From: Heloderma charlesbogerti | Taxonomy: Eukaryota > Chordata > Lepidosauria > Squamata > Helodermatidae | Direction of reading: 5' to 3' | Assembly: GCA_026122225.1 (NCBI GenBank) | Contig: JANEZZ010001953.1 | Location: 992,001 to 1,056,000, forward strand | Length of the DNA stretch: 64,000 bases | In this document: positions 32,252 through 41,900 of the stretch, one piece after another | Layout: each line of letters opens with the position of its first letter | How positions within the stretch are numbered: position 1 is the stretch's first letter | Program-made: the position numbers and the translations under genes | The notes under the pieces: generated by a model | Database searches by the model: none | Seen by the model: the letters and a program-made list of their open reading frames with translations, nothing else | Told to the model about the DNA's origin: nothing

Positions 32252-33486
32252 CTGTCATTTGATGCTTTCATGTGGTAACACTATGTGCTTTTTAAAAACA
32301 TGCCAACTGCAACTTCTGGTCAGAAGGCTGCAGTTTTGAATGGAGAAGCAATGGGTGGTGCTTTTATATTTTTGCTCTTATACAGCACTTCAAACCCATG
32401 TTGGGGAAATGGCATATCCATGCCTAAAATAAAGAACCTGTCCTTGCCAATCCCTTCCCAATTCCAAACCCACAAGGGTTTCTAAAGGTGTGTTTACCCT
32501 CCAAACATACATTTGGAAGAAATTCCTTCAGGGAAGGGGGCTGTCTGTGTTGGGGGGGGGGGGCGTTGAATCTCTAGTTTTAATAGCTATATGACTACCT
32601 GGATATAGAAGGCTAAGAACCTACCAGTCCACCCAGTAACCCTGTTGCCTTGTTTCTAAAGTGTTTTCTTCTCTTCGGTTATTCCAGTTTAGCTGTTACC
32701 CCCTTCCCCCATCCCAGGGCTCATCTACACCGGGCTTTTACTCTGGTTCTGCTCTGGCCCCGAGTCTATCATGTCAGATGATGCGCACACACACACACAC
32801 CCAATAGCTAATGCAGCACTTCTTGCCCTAAATCCTTTTTCTTTTCTTTTTTAAACTCTTTGTGGCAGGTTTTCCAGTCTCAGCGGCTTCAGTGCAGTTT
32901 GGGCTGCATGGGGTGGGGGCTTATGTCTACCCGGAAGTAACTCATTGCCTTGGGGATGGAAGTCAGCCCTGCTGCTGTGAAAGAACACTGTTTCGACCCT
33001 GTACTCAATCCCTGCCTGTCCCTTTAAATATTAGCTGAGCCCTGGAGCAGGAAGGGGAGCATAATGAGGCTGTATGGAAGTGAAAAGGTAGGCAGAGCCT
33101 TGCTGATTTTAAATGCTTCAAAGAGGGGAGAATAAGCCTCCTCACTTCCCCACACCTACCCATTTGATGACATTCAGTTCTACTCGTCTGTCCCATGCAA
33201 ATGGATTTTTAAAAATGAATACAACGCATTATAGGCGACCATTTGCCCCGGAAGGAGCTAACCTGATTTCATGAGAATCCGTATTTAAACAGAACTGGCT
33301 CGAAACCCGTTTCCATGTCAACTGGCTCTCAGTTCCGCTTCTCTGGTTCAGATGTGTTTTATTGTATATTAACCTACTTGGGAGCCAGGAGGGGCAGCCA
33401 ACATGCTGTACACAGACATTTCCCTCCCTTTTTATGCAATTAAAAATAAGAAAATAAATCCACAGTCAATTTATTAAAAGAATAGT
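31587..33486. other. Unassigned sequence with microsatellites
   Basis: Holds a TG run (32207-32250), a CA run (about 32787-32801) and a possible MITE end GGGCTCATCTACACCGGGCT at about 32718. No gene recognised. Confidence 0.35.
32207..32250 (+). repeat. (TG)n microsatellite
   Basis: About 22 uninterrupted TG units. Confidence 0.95.
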
Positions 33487-33490
33487 AGAG

Positions 33491-33578
33491 CACATTATTT
33501 AAGGGATTAGACCTGATAGACAGCACATTATTTAAGGGATTAGACCTGATAGATTTAAGGGATTAGACCTGATAGACA
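33491..33578 (+). repeat. Triplicated Bov-B 5' junction
   Basis: TTTAAGGGATTAGACCTGAT occurs three times, at about 33497, 33530 and 33555. The first two copies are preceded by CACATTAT from the target site. Only the third runs on into Bov-B (AGACAGAGCGCCTGAGGAAC). Confidence 0.9.
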
Positions 33579-35583
33579 GAGCGCCTGAGGAACTATGGAC
33601 GGAGGTCCGTAACATTGTTCAGGATGCAGCAACGGAATCCATCCCAAAGAAAAAGAAGTGCAAGAAAGCCAAGTGGCTGTCTGATGAGGCTTTACAAGTA
33701 GCTGAGGAAAGAAGGGAAGCGAAAAGCAAGGGAGAAAGGGGAAGATATATCCAACTGAATGCAGAGTTCCAGAGAATTGCAAGGAGAGACAAGAAGGCCT
33801 TCTTAAATGAACAATGCAAAATCGAGGAAAACAACAGAATGGGAAAGACTAGAGATCTCTTCAAGAAAATTGGAGATCTCAAGGGAACGTTTTGTGCAAA
33901 GACAGGCATGATAAAGGACAAAGAAGGCAGGGACCTAAGAGAAGCAGATGAGATTAAGGTGGCAAGAATACACAGAAGAACTATACAGGAAAGATCTGAA
34001 TGTCCCTGATAGCCATGATAATGCGGTCACTGAACTTGAGCCGGACATCCTCGAGAGTGAAGTCAAGTGGGCCTTAGGAAGCATTAGTAACAACAAAGCT
34101 AGCGGAGATGACAGTATTCCAGCTGAGCTTTTTAAAATCCTAAAAGATGATGCTGTTAAAGTGCTGCATTCAATATGCCAACAAATTTGGAACACTCAAC
34201 AATGGCCGCAAGACTGGAAAAGTTCAGTTTACATTCCAATTCCAAAGAAGGGCAACGCCAAAGAGTGTTCAAACTACCGCACAATTGCGCTCATTTCACA
34301 TGCCAGGAAGGTGATGCTCAAAATCCTACAAGCTAGGCTTCAGCAGTATGCGAACCGAGAACTACCGGAAGTACAAGCGGGGTTTCGAAGAGGCAGAGGA
34401 ACTAGAGATCAAATTGCCAACTTTCGCTGGATCATGGAGAAAGCAAGAGAATTCCAGAAAAACGTCTATTTCTGCTTCATTGACTACACTAAAGCCTTTG
34501 ATTGTATGGATCACAACAAACCCTGGCAAATTCTTAAAGTGATGGGAGTACCAGACCACCTTACCTGTCTCCTGAGAAACCTGTACGAGGGTCAAGAAGC
34601 AACAGTAAGAACCAGACATGGAACAACCGATTGGTTCAAAATTGGGAAAGGAGTACGACAAGGCTGCATATTGTCACCCTGCTTATTTAACTTATATGCA
34701 GAGTACATCATGAGAAACGCCGGTTTGGATGAAACACAGGTCGGAATTAAGATTGCTGGGAGAATTATCAACAACCTCTGATATGCAGACAATACCACCC
34801 TAATGGCAGAAAGCGAGGAGGATCTAAAGAGCCTCTTGTTGAGGGTGAAAGAGGAGAGTGCAAAAGCTGGTTTGAAACTCAACATTAAAAAAACGAAGAT
34901 CATGGCATCTGGCCCCATCACTTCCTATATGCCAGCTATAACAAAACTGGCATATAGAAGGGGAAGAAATGGAAGCAGTGACAGATTTTACTTTCCTGGG
35001 CTCCAAGATCACCGCAGATGGTGACTGTAGCCATGAAATTAAAAGACGCTTGCTCCTTGGGAGGAAAGCTATGGCCAACCTAGACAGCATAGTAAGAACC
35101 AGAGACATCACCTTGCCGACAAAGGTCCATCTAATCAAAGCTATGGTTTTCCCAGTAGTAATGTACGGCTGTGAGAGCTGGACTATAAGGAAGGCTGAGC
35201 GCCGAAGAATTGATGCTTTCGAACTGTGGTGCTGGAGAAGACTCTTACGAGTCCCCTGGACTGCAAGGAGATCAAATCAGTCAATCCTAAAGGAAATCAA
35301 CCCTGAGTGCTCATTGGAAGGACAGATACTGAAGCTGAAGCTCAAATATTTTGACCACCTAATGCGAAGAGAAAACTCTCTGGAAAAGACCCTGATGCTG
35401 GGAAAGACTGAAGGCAAAAGGAGAAGGGGATGGCAGAGGATGAGATGGCTAGATAGCATCACCGATGCAATGAATATGAACTTGAGCACACTCCGGGAGA
35501 GAGCGCAGGACAGGAAGGCCTGGCGTGCTATGGTCCATGGGGTCACGAAGAGTCGGACACGACTGAACGACTGAACAACAACA
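33499..35583 (+). mobile_element. Bov-B LINE, 5'-truncated, with aberrant 5' junction
   Basis: Starts in the linker after the endonuclease, so the whole APE domain is missing. RT motifs: FCFIDYTKAFDCMDHNK, GVRQGCILSPCLFNLYAEYI, then a stop (TGA, probably from CGA) and YADNTTLMAE, where the usual second catalytic Asp of YADD is Asn. A frameshift lies near 33948 and a 22-bp insertion near 34927-34948 shifts the frame again. The C-terminal part from 34969 to 35574 is open to KSRTRLND. Three partial repeats of GGGATTAGACCTGATAG mark the 5' end. Confidence 0.93.
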
Positions 35584-35595
35584 AGAGCACATTAT

Positions 35596-36269
35596 AAACA
35601 ATTACATTCTATATTTAATTCTATGATATCAATTGCAATACTATTACAATCAACTATTAAGATCTTAGGATATATAAAAGCTATTGTACCAATACAAAAT
35701 CCAGAGGGAAAATCCAAAACCCACAATTAGGCTGTCCTCAATCTATAGTTAGTTTTGCTATGTATCAGCCAATCTTTTAAATTTTTAGTTCTTTTGAAAG
35801 TGATACATGGTCTGTTGTTTAAGCCCAAAGAGTCCTCTACCAAATACCAATGTTTATAAATACCTCTTTAAAGACAATTGGCAACACCATCATATGTGAG
35901 GCTACAGAACAATTTCTCATTGCACCTTGGCCTTTGACCCTTCATGAGATCTGATCTGGGGGGATCTTCATGACAACGGAATGAGAAGCGTGTTGCAGTA
36001 TTATCCGGATTTTCATGGAATCGGCTTTGGTCCGTCAGGGACACACAAAGCAAGAAAAGCTGTGGGTGCTGTACCTTATAAATCCGCTTTTCATGGGTCA
36101 CACAGCGCTTGAAAGCAACATACTTCTGGGCTTATGGGGGAGGTAGAACTGAATGTCATCAGCCCAGCAGGGGCTGCTCAACCAATGAGAGATGCTTGTT
36201 TCCCTGCCCCTATCCAGGCTCCCCCCTGCTGCTACATTATTATGACTGGAGGGTAACTATTTCACAGTT
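35596..36269. other. Unassigned sequence
   Basis: No gene or repeat family recognised. About 35930-36010 contains a local pair of TTCATGA and GATCT motifs. Confidence 0.35.
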
Positions 36270-36612
36270 CCATTCCAGCAAACTGTCACAGAGGTAGAGC
36301 TCCCCCCGCCTTATCCCCAATGTGTGCATTTTTGCATGAAGAAGCCAAAATCCCCAATTCTCCAGTGCAGCATCTGAAGGCTCACTATGAGAGTAGCCCA
36401 CCCTTACCCCAATTTGCCCCATTCCAGCAAACTGCCACAGAGTCATTGCTCCCCCCGCCTTTTCCCCAATGTGCACACTTTGGGGTGAAGAAGCCAAAAT
36501 CCCCAATTATCCAGTGCAGCATCTGAAGGCTCCCAATGACAGCACCCCACCCTACCCCAATTTTGCCCCATTCCAGCAAATTGTCACTGAGTTATAGCTT
36601 CCTACCCCCTTT
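36270..36612 (+). repeat. 149-bp tandem repeat, about 2.3 copies
   Basis: CATTCCAGCAAACTG recurs at 36271, 36420 and 36569, exactly 149 bp apart each time (the third as CATTCCAGCAAATTG). Within each unit CCCCAATGTG, GAAGAAGCCAAAATCCCCAA and CCAGTGCAGCATCTGAAGGC are conserved. Confidence 0.92.
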
Positions 36613-37127
36613 CTCCTTCCCTGGGCACTTCTCCCCACTCACAAGAACAGGCCTCTCTGCTCCGATGTTCCCAAGACCGCAGTAGATCGCTACAGCGATG
36701 AAGCCCTTATTCGCATAAGGGCTCATGCCTTTAAGCCCTTACTGCAAGCATCACAGAGAAGTGATGTTACGAGACATCGGAGAAGCAACTAATTACTCCC
36801 ATTGGTTAAAAGAGGAAGTGCAGCACGATTTTGAAGGAGACAGCTCTAGTGTCTTGATGTGTTGGAGAGGCAGGCTACTTACTGTAGTTACCTAGGTCAC
36901 CGAAAGAGACACCGGCCAGGTGAAAGACACACCCTTGGTTACGCCCCAATCATACTGTAGTTAAAGTGGAGGGATGGGCACACATCAGCTGCACCGCAGG
37001 GGAGCCGAATTAAAGAAACTCTGGGGTGGCTGCACAGTGGCCACGATGTCATATGTCCCTAGCTACTAAGCCACAGCAGCATCGGATAAAATCTCCTATG
37101 TAGACAGGGCCCTGGTCTTGTAGAGGT
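36613..37127. other. Unassigned sequence
   Basis: ATTCGCATAAGGGCTCATGC with AAGCCCTTA on both sides forms a small inverted repeat at about 36701-36741. The sequence ends CTATGTAGACAGGGCCCTG near 37112, possibly a MITE end. No gene. Confidence 0.3.
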
Positions 37128-38635
37128 TCATTTTTTGGTCATCACAGCATAAGGATATCCTCTATTGCAAAATTGGTCCTGTAATACATCTGCCTGCTGT
37201 CTAAAGGACTGAATAGAAGAGCAATTCCTTCTTATTCTTAGAAATTGCCCATATGGCAGATTGTATTTTACATATTTGGCATGGAAACTATCATACGACA
37301 AATACCAGTTTTTATCCTTTGGTTTTCTGTACACTGAGGTGCATAACATATTCTGTTCCTTCTCCACCATGATGTCTGGAGAATGTATGCTTACATTCAT
37401 CTCATATTCTGTTTGTATCACAGGCAATGAGCCAAATAAAAAAACTTGAAATGAATCATATGAACCCCTACAAACAATAAAAATATCATGGATGTACCTC
37501 CACCATTTTATAATGTCTGATGTCCAGGAGTAAATACATATTTATTCTTGAAATAATTCACATATGGATTTGCCACCTCCAGAGCCATAGCACATCCCAT
37601 TGCTACCTTCTTTTGCCAGTAAAAATGATAATTAAATATGAAATAATGTTTACACAGAGATACTTCTGATAAAGACACTATATAATGTGTGTGTGTGTGT
37701 GTGTGGGGGGGGTACTTTTAGAAATCATTCTTCCAGAGTCTGTTCTATGGTACTTATTGCCTGGGCCTGCAGAATGCTAGTGTAGAGTGACTTGATTAAC
37801 TAAAGTAACTAGTAAATCCTCTCCAGTATCTTTAGTATACTTAGCTTTGATAGGAAATCTGTAGAGTCCCAAATATAAGACTTCATGCCTGGAATGAAAG
37901 GTTTCAGAACAAAGTCCACATATTGCGATACAGGTTCCAAAACCAATTTTTTACCTAAAACTAGGCCACAATAGAGGATGCCATACGGCCTGGAGGCATG
38001 AATTTGGAAGGCGGACGAAAAGGGGTATGGGATTCTGTGTACTTGGAACAGGAGCCTTGAAAATAATGTCTTAGTCTAGTGGTCCTGAAGAATCGGAATA
38101 TATCCAGACGAGTCTGAACCACGTCATGCCGTGGAGTAGGTGCAAAGGAAAGGCCTTTATTACGGACCTGAAGTTCATGAGGGCTGAAAGATGTCTTGGA
38201 TAGGTTTGCTACCAGGGTTTCCTTTTGGATGTTGTTCTGATTAACAGGCTGTTGTCTGGGCCTCTTTTTCTGCCCGTTTCTCCAAATATCTCATGAGGGT
38301 TTGTTGTTGCCCCCTTTCAAAGGTGTGGACAGGCATGGACGTGAAAATTCGTTATTGCTGTTTGTGTCAAGTGAGACGTCCCAATTCGTGGAATCTAACA
38401 TAAGAGTTGTTAACTGAACAGTTGAAACTAACCCTTTTGTTCTTTTTATATAGCCAGGGATTCACTGTTATTGGAATAATCTTGTAGGAACTTTTAATGC
38501 TTATTCTTCTTTAAATCATCGTGAAAACAACGCAGCTCCTTATCCAAACTAGCCAGCTTAGAGTCAAGGGAAAAATCTTGCCCCATATTACTCAATATTT
38601 CTTGTTCTTTTTCTATGGACTCTTGTAATTCACAA
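37128..38635 (-). mobile_element. Penelope-like element (PLE), decayed RT
   Basis: Minus-strand conceptual fragments run in PLE order: ELRCFHDDLKKNKH; SPHELQVRNKGLSFAPTPRH; LKPFIPGMKSYIWDSTDFLS; KSLYTSILQAQAI; then WWRYIHDIFIVCRGS, matching the catalytic YIDDIF box of PLE RTs but with His for the first Asp; then TSVYRKPKDKNWYLSYDSFH and ASYAVKYNLPYGQFLRIRR-like sequence (KYVKYNLPYGQFLRIRRNC). Stops and frameshifts are frequent. I saw no GIY-YIG endonuclease in the flank. It abuts an L1 piece at 38636-39165. PLEs are rarer than LINEs in amniotes, so this is worth noting. Confidence 0.82.
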
Positions 38636-39165
38636 CCATAGATGTGTTGTTTCATCATAAAGTCGGAGTTCAGGTGCATTTAAACCTCCCTTATTAACTG
38701 GCTTACAAAGTATAACACTAATACTAACTTGCTTTTTTATTATTCCATATAGATTTATCAAATAGTTCTTGGCACTCACAGATCATTTTCTTGGAAATTA
38801 TTACAGGAATTGTTTGTAAGTAATATGATATTTTAGGAAGAACAATAATTTTCAACAGTGGTATTTTCATAAGCCATGACAAATTTTATTTTTTCCATTC
38901 TTTCAAATCCTTTTTAATAGAGCTAATCAATCCCACATGGCTATTTTTAATTAAATATAAACCCCAAATCTTTTACAAACTCTCTTAATCCAGCTATAAC
39001 AAAACTGGGCTTTAATAGTTTCTTATCCACTCCCAATTATGTTTACTAGCAAAATCTCTGATTTCCTTAATTACCTTTAAACCCAGGCGCTTCTCTATAT
39101 TTTTCTAGAAATCTCTGAATTATTAGTAAGGAGGATAGGGGGGTTGTTACCTATATGAGCTTAAA
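38636..39165 (-). mobile_element. L1-like LINE fragment (C-terminal ORF2)
   Basis: Minus-strand frames give KDLKEW, SWLMKIPLLKIIVLPKISYY, LQTIPVIISKKMICECQ and the end GLNAPELRLYDETTHLWL. These match the region after the RT in L1-clade LINEs (LPR.LYLFQ.IP..., GGLG.P.L.LY..A..L). It is decayed and bounded by the PLE. It contains the 19-bp string also found inside Bov-B copy 3. Confidence 0.72.
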
Positions 39166-40036
39166 CGAACCTATGTAAATCAGATGACTATGTACACTTA
39201 TATGCATTTTCAGTTAAATGTGTTAATAATATTCAGTTGTAATTTTCACGCTTAGTCAACTTTTTTTAAAAAAGGAACAGAAAATCACTCCTCATGATTC
39301 ATGGTGAAATTGCTACTATTCCATTTTCTAGATGCCCCGATAAAACTGTATTATACAAACTATGTGCCATGTAAAGGCTGCAGGCTCCAGTTTTGAAAGC
39401 TGGAACAATACTGAAAAACAGACTAACAATGGAGTAATTTCAAAATATATTTAGAGCTAAACACTTCAGCTTCTGCCCTCATCAGTAGCTGTGATGTTAA
39501 ATAGAAATAGATAGATAATAGATAATAAAATAAAAATACATTTACAGTACAATCCTATGCATGCCTATGCAAAATAAAGCCTAATTGAGTTTGATGGAAC
39601 TTACTCCCTGGTAAGTGTATATGTAAATGTGTGCAGCCTAAGGCTGCAATCATAGGTGTTCACAGGAATTTTTCCAGAGGGTGGGGGGTGAGGTGGCAAA
39701 GCCATATAGTGTTGTCTGAATGTAATACACACACAAGCATGCACTGCTACAACACACCTGTGCATTTTCTTTGTGTGTCTGCACATGCCTTGTTTCTTAG
39801 AGTAATATTCCATGACATTTAGAAGCCTACACAGAGTGGCAGAAAATCCTAAGCGCTAATGCACTCTGTTCTAGCCAAACTTCACACAAGAGGCATCATG
39901 AATTCCAGCTAAACTTTATTTGGAGAGAGGGATATAAAAATACTAAGAACAAGAGAGAGAAAAACAGACGCACAAATACAGAACAGTAGTCTTTAGAATG
40001 TCATATTGGATATTTTATGGCATCACTCTCCTTACT
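39166..40036. other. Mostly unassigned
   Basis: About 39545-39655 holds CAGTACAATCCTATGCATGC, GAACTTACTCCCTGGTAAGT and AAGGCTGCAATCATAG, a degraded short element with AATCCTATGCATG ends like the small Harbinger-like MITEs at 52924 and 54262. GATAGATAATAGATAAT lies at about 39508-39525. Confidence 0.4.
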
Positions 40037-40118
40037 ATAGAATCATAGAGTTGGAAGGGATCTCAGAGATCATCTAGTCCAACCCCATGCTCAATGCAGG
40101 CCCTGCATTGCAGGGTGC
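40037..40118 (-). mobile_element. CR1 3'-tail fragment
   Basis: ATAGAATCATAGAGTTGGAA, GGGATCTCAGAGATCATCTA and GTCCAACCCCATGCTCAATG is the reverse of a CR1 3' end. Confidence 0.85.
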
Positions 40119-40205
40119 AGCTACACTGCATTTTTTCCTGGAACTGCACATTTTGTGTGGGGTTGTACATTTTGTGTGTGCGCGCGCGTGCATGTGTATG
40201 TATGA

Positions 40206-40345
40206 TATACCAACAAAAGTAGCCGTGCTGGTCCATGAGGAAAAAAAATCCACAGTATTAGGACCTACCAACAATTCCACAAAATTGTACAAGCTTTTGA
40301 GTTCTCCAGAACTCTTCATCAGGCTAGGTGGTACAACAAGCAGGG
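40206..40345. repeat. Interspersed-repeat fragment of uncertain class
   Basis: AGTAGCCGTGCTGGTCCATG, then TTGTACAAGCTTTTGAGTTC, then CAGAACTCTTCATCAGGCTA resembles a repeat I have seen in sauropsid genomes ('agccgtgttggtc...aagcttt...ctcttcatcaggc'). The class is not certain. A (GT/GC) run precedes it at 40161-40190. Confidence 0.4.
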
Positions 40346-40823
40346 GATGAGGGAACCAAGTCACAAAATGTGGCCAGCTGTAATGGCTATGAGGTCTGCA
40401 GTTTAGATAGACCCAGTCTCAAAACGGAGATGTGCAGTCTAAATGACTTAATCAGCAGTATGGATGGAACCAGAGGAAGATTTTCTACCACCTGAAGAGG
40501 GTTAGCATTGAGGGTTCCATCCCCTCCAACCACTAGGTAATACTCAGAATTTGACCTCAAGTGACTTTTTTACGTAATGCACCCCCTAAAATTAATCTCT
40601 GGCTTTGTTAATACAAGGCCTGTCATGTTTCTCTGCACTCCTGCTTTATGCTATCTCAGGAACCTGTGTGTTCCACCAAAAACAAGAGTCAGATTAGTTA
40701 CAGATGCCCTTTGTGTTCTCAGAAACGGACATCAGCCATTGGGGTTCATTGGGGTTCATCTCACAAAGCTTTAATACTGCTATTGAGATGGCTCTGTCAC
40801 AGAAGTTTGTGGACTCTTTAGAT

Positions 40824-41259
40824 CAGCGGTCCCCAACCTTTTTGGCACCAGGGGCCGATTTCGTGGACTATCCCCCACCACTCCTCGAAATCTCCCCGGG
40901 ATGGAACCTACATGGCAGCGGCTGGTCCAGGTCCATCCCGGGGGGATTCTGGGGAGTGGCAGAGGGGTAGCTGTGCCCAGACTGCAGACGCTGTGCCCGG
41001 ACATAGCCGACGCCATTTGCGTCCCTGTTCTTTGCAGTAATAGGCTACGTAAAGATTTACGTAGCCTATTACTTGAAGAACAGGGACTCAACGGCCGGAG
41101 CTGGCCAGCAGCTCCGCAGACTCGCCGCGGAGCAGAGCCAGCCAGGGCTGGCGAGGATTCCAGGGGGGGAGGGATGGATCGCCTCCCCCCCTCCATGGAC
41201 CGGTTCCTAACAGGCCACGGACCGGTACTGGTCTGTGGCCCAGGGGTTGGGGACCCCTG
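40824..41259. mobile_element. hAT non-autonomous DNA transposon
   Basis: Begins CAGCGGTCCCCAACCTTTTT and ends GGTTGGGGACCCCTG, so the terminal inverted repeats are CAG(C/G)GGTCCCCAACC. GGCACCAGGGGCCGATTTCG near the left and GGACCGGTACTGGTCTGTGG near the right fit the same Charlie-like design. Length 436 bp; no transposase. At 41036-41073 it has a perfect 18-bp palindrome. The exact 8-bp duplication suggests good preservation. Confidence 0.92.
41036..41073. repeat. Perfect palindrome inside hAT element
   Basis: AGTAATAGGCTACGTAAA at 41036-41053 pairs without mismatch with TTTACGTAGCCTATTACT at 41056-41073; the spacer is two bases. Confidence 0.95.
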
Positions 41260-41267
41260 CTTTAGAT

Positions 41268-41710
41268 GATGCTGTTACCTGCCAGGGAATCTCCCACAAT
41301 TTCCCCCAGCATATCCCGTGTTTTCTCCAAATGCAATAAATGTGGTATTTTTTCCAGCCCATGGAACAGGAGTCGCATGACCTCGCCATGAAATTTTCCA
41401 ATAGCGGGAGAAACCATTCTGTCTGCCTGCTGTGAGCATTTGTTTTCAGTTGCTGGGGGGAGCGGGACGTGCAGGAGCAGATTTGACAGGTGCGCGGGCA
41501 AGAATCGCCTGTTGATTGCAACTCCTGCCTCCTCTCAAGTCTTGCTGAGGAAGGACTTTCCTCGATTCCCACATGTCTGGAATGTAAATGCTTGAGCACA
41601 TTTCTCAGTTGGAGGGAGAAGAGGGTAAAATGCCTCCCTGCAATGAAGGAAGACACATCTGATCCCCCACCCCACCAAGCTCAGAAGCAACGTCCTCTCT
41701 TGATTCAGAG
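41268..41710. other. Unassigned sequence
   Basis: No gene or repeat recognised; both strands carry short frames without domains. Confidence 0.35.
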
Positions 41711-41900
41711 CACCCCATTAAGTTCAGTGGGGCTTACTCCCAAGTAAGTGTGCCGAGGGTTGCAGACTTACAGGGTGATCTTATGTCTGCTCAGAAGTAA
41801 GTCCCATTGAGTTCAATGGGGTTTACTCCCACGTAAGTGTGCCAAGTGGAGTGCAATGGAGGATGAGTTACTTCTGGGTAGACATGTTAAGCCAACACCT
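41711..41900. repeat. Tandem fragments of the 'ACTCCCA.GTAAGTGTGC' repeat
   Basis: GGGGCTTACTCCCAAGTAAG at 41730 and GGGGTTTACTCCCACGTAAG at 41819, each followed by TGTGCC, plus TACTTCTGGGTAGACATG near 41870 and GTCTGCTCAGAAGTAAGTCC. These belong to a very common squamate repeat; related pieces lie near 13950, 39590 and 42030-42070. Confidence 0.5.

Larger units (their letters stand above)
33487..35595 (+). repeat. Target-site duplication around Bov-B copy 3
   Basis: AGAGCACATTAT at 33487-33498 and at 35584-35595, an exact 12-bp direct repeat. The right copy follows directly after the CAACAACA tail of the Bov-B. Confidence 0.88.
40816..41267. repeat. 8-bp target duplication of hAT element
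   Basis: CTTTAGAT at 40816-40823 and 41260-41267, exact. Eight base pairs is the hAT standard. Confidence 0.92.

Noticed and set aside
32718..33260. A further MITE beginning GGGCTCATCTACACCGGGCT
   Set aside because: I could not find a convincing inverted right end, so it was not listed as an element.
36240..36579. Repeated peptide frames (FWLLHAKMH, GFFTPKCAH) as a repeat protein
   Set aside because: Caused by the 149-bp tandem repeat, whose period is not a multiple of three; frames shift between units.
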